From: an uncultured Lachnospiraceae bacterium
GTDB taxonomy: Bacteria; Bacillota; Clostridia; Lachnospirales; Lachnospiraceae
Length of the DNA: 26,646 nucleotides
Reading direction: 5' to 3'
Assembly (NCBI GenBank): GCA_910588865.1
Contig: CAJUSJ010000055.1
Location: 1 to 26,646 of the forward strand
This document shows, piece after piece, positions 1-7,438 of this stretch (the first letter of the stretch is position 1; the number at the start of each line of letters is the position of its first letter). The position numbers and the translations under genes were made by a program. The notes under the pieces were generated by a model. It saw nothing but the letters and a program-made list of their open reading frames with translations, was not told the origin of the DNA and did no database searches.

Positions 1-226
1 ATATAGGCCGGGTTAGTCAGGTCAAAGAACATGGAGCCGATTCCAGCCGCAAGCCCGCCCCGCAGGGATCCCAAAGGCATACCGAATAACGGGCACATGA
101 CGTTCCCCATAGCAGTCTCTGATCCGGACAGCTGCCCAGCGTCCCCCTTCTGCTGTCTGCCGCCAGGCGGTCCAGAACATCGGTCACGATGATCTGCTGG
201 ATCATCCGTTCATCTTCTGATTTCAT
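1..226 (-). pseudogene. 5' end of a membrane protein (ECF-transporter S-like), apparently frameshifted, running off the left edge
   Basis: An ATG at 226 has a strong GAGGGAG ribosome-binding site and opens MKSEDERMIQQIIVTDVLDR. This frame closes at about position 17 after an implausible Cys/Trp-rich stretch. Another frame of the same strand reads through positions 1-110 as a hydrophobic, glycine-rich stretch (GNVMCPLFGMPLGSLRGG, then AAGIGSMFFDLTNPAY). That resembles the Gly-rich membrane segments of ECF-type substrate-binding (S) components. I infer one gene whose frame shifts somewhere between about 110 and 165, or a deletion joining two frames. The family is a guess from texture, and the rest of the protein lies outside the window. 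Confidence 0.35.
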
Positions 227-393
227 ACATTTTTCTCCCTCATTGTCAGTAATTCCTCAGTATCAAATATAACAGCCATCATGCCCGTAAAACCATTTTT
301 AATGGCATTCAAGTGTAGTCGGCCTGAAAAAGAAATTCCGGAAGGTAAAAACCGTTCACAGCCACAATCTCCGAAAACAAGTCTGAACCTGAG

Positions 394-422
394 TTGCTTT
401 AAATCGCCGCTTGTGTTACAAT
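394..422 (+). promoter_or_regulatory. Probable sigma-A promoter for the PAS/REC-GGDEF operon
   Basis: A -35 TTGCTT (394-399) and a -10 TACAAT (417-422) are separated by exactly 17 bp, about 90 bp upstream of the GTG start at 512. The minus-strand promoter of the paralogous REC-GGDEF gene (19966-19994) also uses TTGCTT with a 17-bp spacer. Nothing else was recognised between 227 and 511 apart from GC-rich complementary patches at about 438-475. Confidence 0.55.
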
Positions 423-511
423 AAAAAACAGATACCCGGCCCCGCTCTATACAGGTGGGATATTCCTGATTCAGCGGTTGGGGCGGGAATTTGTGATTGG
501 AGGAAGGAACG

Positions 512-1381
512 GTGAAGACAAGCGGTTATGAGAAGATTTTGGAATCCATGGCTGAGGGCAATGGCTTTACATATAGAAAAATTCTCCGTGTTGATCTGGA
601 ACGGGACCGGTGCGCTGTGCTCAAGTCGGACCCACATGGCTGGCAGCCCGGGGAGGGACCTATGACCGGGCAGATGGCCCAATTCGCCTTAAGCGGCGCT
701 ATCCATCCGGAGGATGCGGAGCGGTTTGTCACATTTACCCGGCTGGACCAGCTGCGCCGGGTTTCTGGCGGAGGCCAGGAAACTCTTTCCATGATCTACC
801 GCCGGAAGGCAGGTGATGGTTACCGTTGGAACCTGATGGAGGTGATTCCGGATCAGGACCCTGGCTTTGCCATCTTGTGCATGAAGGATGTGGACGACGC
901 GTTCCGGGAGGGAGTGGAACGGGAAGGGCTGGCAATTCAGACTCTGGAGGATCGGGCATTTATCATCAGCAGCATGAGCAGCCTGTTTTTCTCCACTTAT
1001 TACATAAATCTGAACCAGGATACGTTCCGCGCTGTCAACCAGCTCAGCCGGGTGGGAGACGTGCTGGGCAATGAGGTAAATTACACCACTGCCCTGACCA
1101 TCTACGCCAACCACTTTATCCACCCGGACGACCGAACAGAGTATCTGAGTACCATGGGTGTAGAGAATCTGAAAAACCGTCTGCGTTGGTGGCGGTCCTG
1201 TGTGGTGTTTGAGTACCGGAGGCTGTCCGAGGAGCCAGGGGATGGGGCAGACAGCTGGAGCTGGGTAAGGGCCTCTGTGGTGCTGGCCCGCGCAGGCGAG
1301 GATGATCTTCCTAAAACAGCGGTGTATGTGGCACAGGATATTTCCGGAGGCAGACGCGACCAGAATGCCGGGGATACATAA
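512..1381 (+). CDS. PAS-type sensory protein without an output domain
   Basis: The 289-residue protein appears to hold two PAS-like modules and no catalytic domain. The first (about residues 10-130) has the HPEDAERF motif and the second (about 145-280) has HPDDR, both typical of PAS_3-type folds, followed by WSWVRAS-like and VAQDIS-like strands. No membrane segment or signal peptide is visible, so it is probably cytoplasmic. The frame could start at a TTG at 497, but GTG at 512 is preferred because GGAGG at 499-503 lies at the right distance. It sits 60 bp upstream of a REC-GGDEF gene on the same strand. An input or adaptor role for that cyclase is inferred from position only. The ligand is unknown. 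Confidence 0.65.
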   Translation: MKTSGYEKILESMAEGNGFTYRKILRVDLERDRCAVLKSDPHGWQPGEGPMTGQMAQFALSGAIHPEDAERFVTFTRLDQLRRVSGGGQETLSMIYRRKAGDGYRWNLMEVIPDQDPGFAILCMKDVDDAFREGVEREGLAIQTLEDRAFIISSMSSLFFSTYYINLNQDTFRAVNQLSRVGDVLGNEVNYTTALTIYANHFIHPDDRTEYLSTMGVENLKNRLRWWRSCVVFEYRRLSEEPGDGADSWSWVRASVVLARAGEDDLPKTAVYVAQDISGGRRDQNAGDT

Positions 1382-1441
1382 CATTCCTGACTCTGTCCTG
1401 GGAGAGGGATAAGAATTAAAACAGAATGAGAGGAATTTTTC

Positions 1442-2359
1442 ATGGATAAGATTTTGGTGATTGATGACAGTTCAGTGCAGACCGAATTTTTGTATTCGAT
1501 GTTAAATGACAATTACGAGCTTATCATCCGTCACACCGCGAAAGAGGGATTGGAGACCGCTATCAAGGGCGGGTATTCTCTGGTCCTGTTGGATATCGTC
1601 ATGCCGGATATGGATGGATTCGCGTTCCTCAAGGAACTGAAGTCCATGGAGCTTACCCGATATGTGCCGGTGATACTTCTCACCAGCTTGTCGGACGCGC
1701 AGTACGAGGAGCGGGGATTACGGCTTGGAGCCGTGGATTACATAACCAAGCCCTTTAACCCGGCTATTATCAAGGCCCGGGTATATACTCATATTCAGCT
1801 CTATCATTATCAGATGCAGTTTAAGGAGCAGGCCATGATCGATGAGCTTACCGGCGTGTCCAACCGGCGGCGGTATGACACCGAGGGAGCGTCCCGGTGG
1901 GAGGAGGCCATTCGTTTTGAGCTGTCTTTCTCTATCTGTATATTTGACATCGATAAGTTTAAGCTCTACAATGATACCTTCGGTCATCCGGCAGGGGACA
2001 AGGTCATTACCTCCGTGGCCCAGAAGGTAGCCTGCCGCTTTAAACGGTCCACGGACCTGTTCGCGCGGTATGGAGGAGAAGAGTTTGTGGCAGTGTTTTT
2101 GGGCAGTCAGGCAGAGTCGGCTTTTGAATTCCTGAAAAGCATACGTCAGGACGTGGAGGATATGCATATTCCCCACAGCTCTCAGGTAAGTCCCTGGGTA
2201 ACCATCAGTGTGGGAGGCGTCACCATGACTCCCCAGGCAGGGGATAAGCTGGAGGATTACTTAAAGCTGGCGGACACCATGTTATACGACGCGAAACGGC
2301 TGGGCCGGAATCAGGTGGTGTGGTCCGGCCCAAGCCGCGAACAGTGGCGTGAAAAATGA
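1442..2359 (+). CDS. Response regulator with GGDEF output (diguanylate cyclase)
   Basis: The 305-residue protein has an N-terminal receiver domain (about 1-120) with acidic pair D8/D9, phospho-acceptor D51 in LLDIVMPDMDG, T81 and K103. A GGDEF domain follows (about 130-295) with the active-site motif GGEEF at 211-215. An inhibitory-site RxxD (RSTD, 202-205) lies five residues before it. The expected activity is phosphorylation-controlled synthesis of c-di-GMP from two GTP in the cytoplasm. An AGAGGAA ribosome-binding site precedes the ATG. It follows the PAS protein gene in a probable operon and converges with the oxidoreductase gene at 2367 with only 7 bp between stops and no clear terminator. 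No cognate histidine kinase is present. A close paralogue of identical length is at 18967-19884. Confidence 0.93.
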   Translation: MDKILVIDDSSVQTEFLYSMLNDNYELIIRHTAKEGLETAIKGGYSLVLLDIVMPDMDGFAFLKELKSMELTRYVPVILLTSLSDAQYEERGLRLGAVDYITKPFNPAIIKARVYTHIQLYHYQMQFKEQAMIDELTGVSNRRRYDTEGASRWEEAIRFELSFSICIFDIDKFKLYNDTFGHPAGDKVITSVAQKVACRFKRSTDLFARYGGEEFVAVFLGSQAESAFEFLKSIRQDVEDMHIPHSSQVSPWVTISVGGVTMTPQAGDKLEDYLKLADTMLYDAKRLGRNQVVWSGPSREQWREK

Positions 2360-2366
2360 TTCCCTT

Positions 2367-3347
2367 TTAAACTCCAAAATCAATCCCCACCTGCCGCCTT
2401 GCCTTATCCAGGATCTCCATCACCTCCAGGGTGTGGCGGTTGTACTCATCGGCTGCCTTGTAGTCTTTTCCTGTAACCATGTCCGCGAAAACCTTTAACT
2501 CATGGTACAGGCGGGGCAGCCCTTCATTGAGCCCATAGGTTTCCGGCTGGCCGCCGTTGCGGGCGAAAGTGAAAGACCCATATACATTGGCAGGGTCGTC
2601 GCTGTGGATAAATCCTTTGTCCCCCTGGACATTGATGGACACCGGAGCCTTGCAGTCCTTGGCACCCACACAGACACACTTAAAGGACGGGTATTCCATG
2701 GTCAGGATACCGGAGGTGTCGATCCCCCGCTGGATATTGGCCATATAGTGGATGTTCTCCGGCTTTCCGAACAGCCCGGTCACATAGTGGATATTGTACA
2801 CATTCAGATCCATCAGAGCGCCGCCGGATTTCCTGGGATCAAACACCGGAAGCACCTGACCCTCTTTAAAGAGGTCGTACCGCCTGGAATACTGAGAGTA
2901 ATTCAGCTGGACGATCTTCACGTCTCCCAGCTCTCCCAAAAGCTCCCTGGTCTTTTTGTAATTAGGCATATACTGATTGGAGATGGCCTCAAAGACCATC
3001 ACCTGGTTCTTCTTCGCAGTATCAATCAGCTCCCTGGCCTGTTCATAAGTGCTGGCAAAGGGCTTTTCCACAATCACATGTTTTTTCTTCTCAACCGCTT
3101 TTTTGGCAAAGGCATAGTGGAGATCATTGGGCAGAGCCACGTAGATCACCTCTACCTCCGGGTCCTCCAAAAGCCGGTCATAGTCGTGGCAGATCTTTGA
3201 GATCCCGTACCGCCTCTGAAGCTCTGTCAGCTTAGACAAACTGCTCTCCCGGCCGAAGATAGCATGGATCTCCAGCTCCTCGATCTTTTCCGACGCCTCC
3301 AAAAAATCTGGTATAATGGTTCCCGCTCCCAAGATTGCTGTCCTCAT
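2367..3347 (-). CDS. Gfo/Idh/MocA family NAD(P)-dependent oxidoreductase
   Basis: The 326-residue protein begins with a Rossmann nucleotide-binding motif (ILGAGT, 5-10) and has the family hallmark EKP at 94-96. The second domain carries the GGALMDLNVYNIH segment (175-187), equivalent to the GG..D.G.H catalytic region that contacts the substrate hydroxyl. Members oxidise or reduce sugars, inositols or related polyols with NAD(P)H. The substrate cannot be told here. The ATG is preceded by AGGAGGATAAAATA, a strong ribosome-binding site. The gene seems to stand alone, with a strong hairpin at 3431-3474 upstream and a convergent neighbour downstream. Confidence 0.9.
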   Translation of the reverse strand: MRTAILGAGTIIPDFLEASEKIEELEIHAIFGRESSLSKLTELQRRYGISKICHDYDRLLEDPEVEVIYVALPNDLHYAFAKKAVEKKKHVIVEKPFASTYEQARELIDTAKKNQVMVFEAISNQYMPNYKKTRELLGELGDVKIVQLNYSQYSRRYDLFKEGQVLPVFDPRKSGGALMDLNVYNIHYVTGLFGKPENIHYMANIQRGIDTSGILTMEYPSFKCVCVGAKDCKAPVSINVQGDKGFIHSDDPANVYGSFTFARNGGQPETYGLNEGLPRLYHELKVFADMVTGKDYKAADEYNRHTLEVMEILDKARRQVGIDFGV

Positions 3348-3430
3348 TATTTTATCCTCCTGATCATTTGATTAACTGAAATATACCACAAAACAAGATA
3401 CTTTTGTTGATTTCCGGCAAAATTTTAAAT

Positions 3431-3474
3431 AAAGTCCGGTATTTTCCCTTAATCCCGGGAAAATACCGGACTTT
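3431..3474 (-). terminator. Strong intrinsic terminator, potentially bidirectional
   Basis: Two perfect 18-base arms (3431-3448 and 3457-3474) surround an 8-base loop. T-rich tracts follow on both strands, TTTTTT on plus and TTTATTT on minus. It lies downstream of the decayed flavodoxin gene (minus) and upstream of the oxidoreductase gene, and would insulate them. Confidence 0.85.
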
Positions 3475-3524
3475 TTTACCTTAAAACGCGCCTGTCAAAA
3501 CTATTTGGCCGGATTCTTCAAAAA

Positions 3525-3950
3525 TCAGCGGTGGAAACTGGTAAATATGGTCTTCTCCTTCTCAGGAAGGCCAAGCTTCTCCTTGCCCATCTGGATACTC
3601 TTCATCAAAAACGCCATGTTGCGGCCCAGAGTGCGCATGGTCTGCATGCCTTCCTCATCCTTTAATACCTCCTCCGGAGTGCTGCCGTGAACCATGTTCC
3701 AGTACTGGCTGGTAGCGATGGGCATCCCGTTCATGGAAAAATATTTGTTGAGCATATCAAAAGTGGCTGTGTTTCCGCCTCTGCGCCAGGACACAACAGC
3801 GGCTCCCACCTTCATGGTCTTGTTAATGTTCAGGGTGCTGAAGAACAGGCGGTCCATAAAGGAAACCGCTTCTCCCGCCGGGTCGGCAAAGTACACGGGA
3901 GAGCCGATGACAAAGGCATCCGCCTCCGCGAGCTTGGGAGCTGTCTCATT
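3525..3950 (-). pseudogene. Flavodoxin/NADPH-dependent FMN reductase family, 5'-truncated and fused to esterase sequence
   Basis: From about position 3950 down to the stop at 3525 the frame matches the C-terminal two-thirds of the flavodoxin-fold FMN reductase family common in Clostridia. It shows ADAFVIGSPVYFA, FMDRLFF, AVVSWRRGGNTATFDMLNKYF, QYWNMVHG and an LGRNMAFLMKSI tail. The expected N-terminus, with the first strand, the phosphate-binding loop (GSPR/K type) and the Cys-x2-Cys segment, is missing. The frame instead continues upstream into α/β-hydrolase sequence (GENDRIASWRTM). Without the FMN phosphate loop the product should not bind flavin normally. I interpret it as one half of a deletion chimera. 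Family assignment is confident; the loss of function is inferred. Confidence 0.75.
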
Positions 3951-4246
3951 CATGGTACGCCAGCTGGCGATTCTGTCGTTTTCTCCCACGCACACATAGG
4001 CAGGCGGATCATTTTCCGTAAAATCACTGTGGCCTGTGACTGTATGATAGCCGCTCCTGGCCGGGGAAGGTCAGCCCATCCAAAGACCGCCGGACCGTAG
4101 GAGCCAAGCCACGCCGCCATCCTTCCTCCGGCGGAACCGCCCCACAGAGAATAAGGATCCTCCACTGGTCTCTCCCTCTGACACAGCCTGTAAGGCAAAT
4201 CAGAAAGCCATTGAAAGTATCTCTTTGTTATCCCGTATATACCCAA
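3951..4246 (-). pseudogene. α/β-hydrolase (acetyl-esterase-like) fragment with an internal frameshift
   Basis: One frame reads DPYSLWGGSAGGRMAAWLGS and DLPRPGAAIIQ, with the GGSAGG nucleophile elbow of the α/β-hydrolase superfamily. Near 4048 the homology jumps one frame and continues as TGHSDFTENDPPAYVCVGEND, the strand carrying the acid residue, then SWRTM at about 3951. One missing base in the IIQ-(Y)-TGHS region would restore a single frame. The 3' end, with the catalytic histidine, is replaced by flavodoxin-family sequence in frame, and the 5' end upstream of SLWGG does not look like a normal esterase N-terminus. It is therefore a remnant, not a working enzyme. Confidence 0.7.
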
Positions 4247-4293
4247 AAGTTATATCCATGGGAAAATCCCCGGGATTTTTTGACTCGGGAAAG

Positions 4294-4322
4294 TAGACAA
4301 AAGTGCTGGAAAGCATTACAAT
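4294..4322 (+). promoter_or_regulatory. Sigma-A promoter of the hemerythrin gene, with an adjacent palindrome
   Basis: TAGACA (4294-4299), a 17-bp spacer and TACAAT (4317-4322) give one mismatch in each hexamer. Just upstream at 4263-4279 is a perfect palindrome, AAAATCCC-C-GGGATTTT, placed where an activator or repressor could bind. A ribosome-binding site AAAGGAG precedes the ATG at 4361. Confidence 0.7.
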
Positions 4323-4360
4323 GGAAAAAGTTGAATTAAAAGCAAAGGAGCTGATCGATT

Positions 4361-5272
4361 ATGAATAAACTTGTGTGGAAAGAACAACTGAATATCGGTG
4401 TGGATGTCATAGACACAGCTCATGCCAATCTCTTTCGGATCGTTGGAAAATTGATGGATCGTATAGAAAATGATTCCAATTATGAGAGCGCCTGCCGGGA
4501 AGGGATCAAGTACCTGGAAGATTACACCATGAAACATTTTTCAGAGGAAGAGGCCTACATGCGCTCTATCCACTTCCGTGGATATGAAAAACACAAAAAG
4601 CTCCATGACACGTTTCGGGAGCAGACCCTGGTGGCCCTCAAGAAGACCCTGAAATCATCACAGTATTCCCGTCAGGCCTCCAGCCGTTTTCTGGCAACCC
4701 TGCTGGGCTGGCTGACAGGCCACATCATGACAGAGGACCAGGAGATCACAGGGGTGGCTACTTCCCAAAAGCTTCATAACCAGTCCTCCGACTCGGACAC
4801 AGCGGCCCAGATCGTAAAACAGGCCATGGAGGATATTTTCCATATAGGCGCGGAACTTGTGGATGCTGACTATAATGGCCGGAATATGGGGATGACCCTT
4901 CACTGCCGCCTGTGCTATGACGTTGACGGCGGCGGCAAGGTCCAGATCCTCTTAGGTGTTGAGGACCGCCTGATCCGGCGGGGAGTGGGGCTGATCCTGG
5001 GCCTGGCCGCAATGCGGGACACAGCCATGGTCCAACAGGTTTCTTTGCAGATCTTTGAACAGTTTCTCCATCACATGGGCAAACTGTACGAATCTGACAC
5101 TACATACTCTCTGCGCAAAGAAGAACTGCTCACCAGCGATGAGTTTCGCTCGGATTTCATGACAAGGTATCCCTGCAGCCTGCTGTTTGACACAAGGCTG
5201 GGACATTTTCTGTTCTGTTCCCGCAAGTGGATGCCAAAAAAACTGAAAGCAGAATCATCAGCCAATGTTTGA
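4361..5272 (+). CDS. Bacteriohemerythrin with a C-terminal CheX-like domain
   Basis: Residues 1-135 form a bacteriohemerythrin. All seven diiron ligands can be placed: H21, H59, E63, H78, H82, H121 and D126. Such domains bind O2, and in signalling proteins they sense oxygen or redox state. Residues about 150-290 form a second α/β domain (LLGVEDRLIRRGVGLILG, then a helix LQIFEQFLHHMGK, then PCSLLFDTRLGHFLF). It resembles the CheX/CheC fold but lacks the ExxN phosphatase motif in the expected helix. The fold assignment is tentative and a phosphatase activity is not supported. No membrane segment is visible. The gene overlaps the convergent MATE gene by 15 bp. With two REC-GGDEF proteins in the window, a link to c-di-GMP or phospho-signalling is plausible but inferred. 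Confidence 0.85.
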   Translation: MNKLVWKEQLNIGVDVIDTAHANLFRIVGKLMDRIENDSNYESACREGIKYLEDYTMKHFSEEEAYMRSIHFRGYEKHKKLHDTFREQTLVALKKTLKSSQYSRQASSRFLATLLGWLTGHIMTEDQEITGVATSQKLHNQSSDSDTAAQIVKQAMEDIFHIGAELVDADYNGRNMGMTLHCRLCYDVDGGGKVQILLGVEDRLIRRGVGLILGLAAMRDTAMVQQVSLQIFEQFLHHMGKLYESDTTYSLRKEELLTSDEFRSDFMTRYPCSLLFDTRLGHFLFCSRKWMPKKLKAESSANV

Positions 5273-6613
5273 TCTCTCCCACCCAAGGAGTTCTTTTCTG
5301 TGAAATATGTAATAGAAGATCCCCGCGGCATCCGCCAAAAACCAGCCTATGGGCACGGACCACCAGATCCCGGTCACGCCAATGGCCGGGATCTCTGACA
5401 GCACATAGGCCAGGGCCACCCGGGTTCCTAAGGAGATCACTGTCAGCACCACACTCATCCCTGGTTTCCCCAAGGCCCTGTACAGGCCATACAATAAAAA
5501 CAGGCAGCCGATCCCGCAGTAGAAAGCTCCTTCGATCCGCAGATAGCGAACTCCTTCCCAGATTGTCTTTGTCTCCTTTGCCTCTACAAACATTGTCATC
5601 AGCGGGCGGGCGAAAATCCATACCAGCGCAGAGACAAGGATACAAAAAGCCATGGACGCGAGAATAGCCCCTTTCAGCCCCCCGCGGATGCGCTCACCTT
5701 CTTCCGCGCCGTAATTCTGGGCTATAAAAGTGGAGAAGGCATTGCCGAAGTCCTGTACCGGCATGTAGGCAAAAGCGTCAATTTTCACCGCTGCCGCAAA
5801 GGCTGCCATAACCGTGGGGCCAAAACTGTTCACCAGCCCCTGGACCATGAGAATGCCAAGATTCATGACAGACTGCTGGACACAGGTCAGAACCGAAAAA
5901 CCCGCGATCTCTTTCACACACCTCCACTGAATTCTTATTCCCCGCCGGATTCCCCTAAGCTCTACGCACCTGGTCATGGCATAGACCGCGATGCCCAGCC
6001 CTGAACCATACTGAGCGATCACAGTCGCCTCAGCCGCTCCAGCCACACCCCGCCCCAGTCCCAGCACAAACCACAGATCCAGGATAATGTTGAGCCCCGC
6101 GGAAACCCCCAGAAACACAAGGGGCACCACTGAATTGCCTACCGCTCTGAGAAAAGAGGCAAAATAATTATACAAAAACGTGGCGGCGATCCCGCAGAAA
6201 ATAATCCTTAAGTACTCCCTCATGGAGCCCCACACATCCTCCGGAACCCTGAGGAAGACCTGTATAAAATCCAGGCAGGCATAGGCAAGGATATTGAGTA
6301 TCACCGCGGCGGACGCGATCAACGCAAAAGAAGCGCATATGCTCTCTTTCAGCCCCTCCTCATCTTTCTGCCCGAAACGGATAGAGAATAAAGCCCCGCT
6401 GCCCATGCACAATCCCAGCAGGATGGATGTGAGAAAGGTCATAAGGGTGAAGGAAGACCCTACAGCCGCCAAAGCGTTCTTTCCGAGAAATTGTCCAACA
6501 ATCAGGGTGTCCGCCACATTGTAACACTGCTGCAGCAGATTTCCCAGGATCATGGGAACCGCGAACAACAGCATGGACCTCATAACCGGCCCTTTTGTCA
6601 AATCCTTGTTCAT
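5258..6613 (-). CDS. MATE family multidrug/cation antiporter
   Basis: The 451-residue polytopic protein belongs to the MATE (MatE/NorM/DinF) superfamily. It has about twelve hydrophobic segments and characteristic stretches such as AVPMILGNLLQQCYNVADT near the N-terminus, VGNSVVPLVFLGVSAGLNIILD, and GLVNSFGPTVMAAFAAA in the second half. It should export cationic compounds using an ion gradient at the cytoplasmic membrane. An in-frame TTG lies 18 bases upstream, but AAGGAG at 6623-6628 ideally positions the ATG at 6613. It diverges from the Lrp/AsnC gene across the tandem-repeat region. It overlaps the hemerythrin gene tail-to-tail by 15 bp, so its 3' end is within coding sequence and no terminator was seen. 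Confidence 0.9.
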   Translation of the reverse strand: MNKDLTKGPVMRSMLLFAVPMILGNLLQQCYNVADTLIVGQFLGKNALAAVGSSFTLMTFLTSILLGLCMGSGALFSIRFGQKDEEGLKESICASFALIASAAVILNILAYACLDFIQVFLRVPEDVWGSMREYLRIIFCGIAATFLYNYFASFLRAVGNSVVPLVFLGVSAGLNIILDLWFVLGLGRGVAGAAEATVIAQYGSGLGIAVYAMTRCVELRGIRRGIRIQWRCVKEIAGFSVLTCVQQSVMNLGILMVQGLVNSFGPTVMAAFAAAVKIDAFAYMPVQDFGNAFSTFIAQNYGAEEGERIRGGLKGAILASMAFCILVSALVWIFARPLMTMFVEAKETKTIWEGVRYLRIEGAFYCGIGCLFLLYGLYRALGKPGMSVVLTVISLGTRVALAYVLSEIPAIGVTGIWWSVPIGWFLADAAGIFYYIFHRKELLGWERSNIG

Positions 6614-6697
6614 CTCTTCAGTCTCCTTCAAAAAGAAAGTTTTTAATTTCGTTTTGTAAGTATTATATCTTTATAGTTCCCTTTAGTCAATCTTTAA

Positions 6698-6726
6698 TTT
6701 ACTTTTTGTTCAAACTGTGATATAAT
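6698..6726 (+). promoter_or_regulatory. Promoter of the Lrp/AsnC gene within the first repeat copy
   Basis: TTTACT (6698-6703), a 17-bp spacer and TATAAT (6721-6726), extended by TGA, form a good promoter. The second repeat copy duplicates the extended -10 at 6790-6795 but has no recognisable -35. Two transcription starts about 69 bp apart are therefore possible. Confidence 0.6.
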
Positions 6727-6862
6727 GTCACCAACCTGAGCAAAGCGAAGGTTGCTGACCTACGCGAGCATCAGCGAGCTTCCTTGTGATATAATGTCAC
6801 CAACCTGAGCAAAGTGAAGGTTGCTGACCCGCGCGAGCATCAGCGAGCTTCCCTGTAATATA
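6716..6862 (+). repeat. 69-bp tandem direct repeat (two full copies and the start of a third)
   Basis: Copies start at 6716 and 6785 with an exact period of 69. A partial third begins at 6854 and ends just before the regulator reading frame. The copies differ at only a few positions. Each contains TGATATAAT (an extended -10), a 15-bp imperfect palindrome GTGA-N7-TCAC centred on it, a hairpin CAACCT-N11-AGGTTG, and a second inverted pair GCTGA/TCAGC. The array fills the spacer between the divergent MATE and Lrp/AsnC genes. Confidence 0.9.
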
Positions 6863-6897
6863 TGGTTGTCAGTGTTTATGAAGAAAGGAACTTTGCC

Positions 6898-7356
6898 ATG
6901 TTTCTTGATGGATTGGATACCATAGACCAGCAGATCCTCCAGCTTTTAATTCAAAATGCCCGGGCATCTTATTCTGACATCGGCCAGCGGATCGGGATAT
7001 CCCGGGTCGCCGTGAAATCCCGCATCCAGGCGCTGGAGCAGAAAGGCATCATCGAAGAATACACCACCATCGTCAATCCCCGGAAGATCAGCGGAGCCAT
7101 GTCCTGCTATTTTGAGATTGAAACCAGCCCGGAATCCCTTGGACAAGTGACGCAAATACTGGAACAGAATGAGATTATCACACAGATCTACCGGGTAACA
7201 GGCAGGAACAAGCTTCACGTCCACGCTGTGGCTTCTTCCAACGAAGAGATGGAAAAGCTGATTCAGGAAGTCATCGACCCGCTGCCCGGCGTGGTGAGCT
7301 GCGGCTGCAATGTGATACTTTCACGGGTCAAAGACATCAAAGGCCTGAGACTGTAA
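6898..7356 (+). CDS. Lrp/AsnC family transcriptional regulator
   Basis: The 152-residue protein starts LDGLDTIDQQILQLLIQNAR, the classic Lrp/AsnC opening, followed by a helix-turn-helix (about residues 18-50, IGISRVAVKSRIQALEQKGII). A C-terminal RAM ligand-binding domain (about 65-145) includes VTGRNKLHVHAVA. These proteins form octamer-like assemblies that respond to amino acids or small ligands. An upstream ATG at 6862 is in frame, but the ATG at 6898 has AAAGGAA seven bases before it and matches the family N-terminus. It diverges from the MATE gene, so control of that exporter and of itself through the repeat array is a reasonable inference. A strong hairpin terminator follows. Confidence 0.9.
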   Translation: MFLDGLDTIDQQILQLLIQNARASYSDIGQRIGISRVAVKSRIQALEQKGIIEEYTTIVNPRKISGAMSCYFEIETSPESLGQVTQILEQNEIITQIYRVTGRNKLHVHAVASSNEEMEKLIQEVIDPLPGVVSCGCNVILSRVKDIKGLRL

Positions 7357-7361
7357 AGCCA

Positions 7362-7406
7362 AAATCGGCGTGTCCTGCCCCAAAAACAAGGCAGACACGC
7401 CGATTT
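7362..7406 (+). terminator. Intrinsic terminator between convergent genes
   Basis: Arms AAATCGGCGTGTC (7362-7374) and GACACGCCGATTT (7394-7406), extended inward by CTGCC/GGCA, form a stem of about 17 bp. It can serve both the regulator gene and the DUF1848 gene. Confidence 0.8.
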
Positions 7407-7438
7407 CTCCTACTTAGCCCCGCGGCGGAAAATCCCCA

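Noticed and set aside
689..1384. Long antisense frame opposite the PAS protein gene
   Set aside because: It lies opposite a gene with a ribosome-binding site and PAS motifs. Its composition, rich in His, Pro and Cys, is typical of a shadow frame.
2502..3200. Long plus-strand frame opposite the Gfo/Idh/MocA gene
   Set aside because: The minus-strand gene has all family motifs. The plus frame has no recognisable motif and no ribosome-binding site.
6716..6862. CRISPR array
   Set aside because: The units are adjacent identical copies of 69 bp with no unique spacers.
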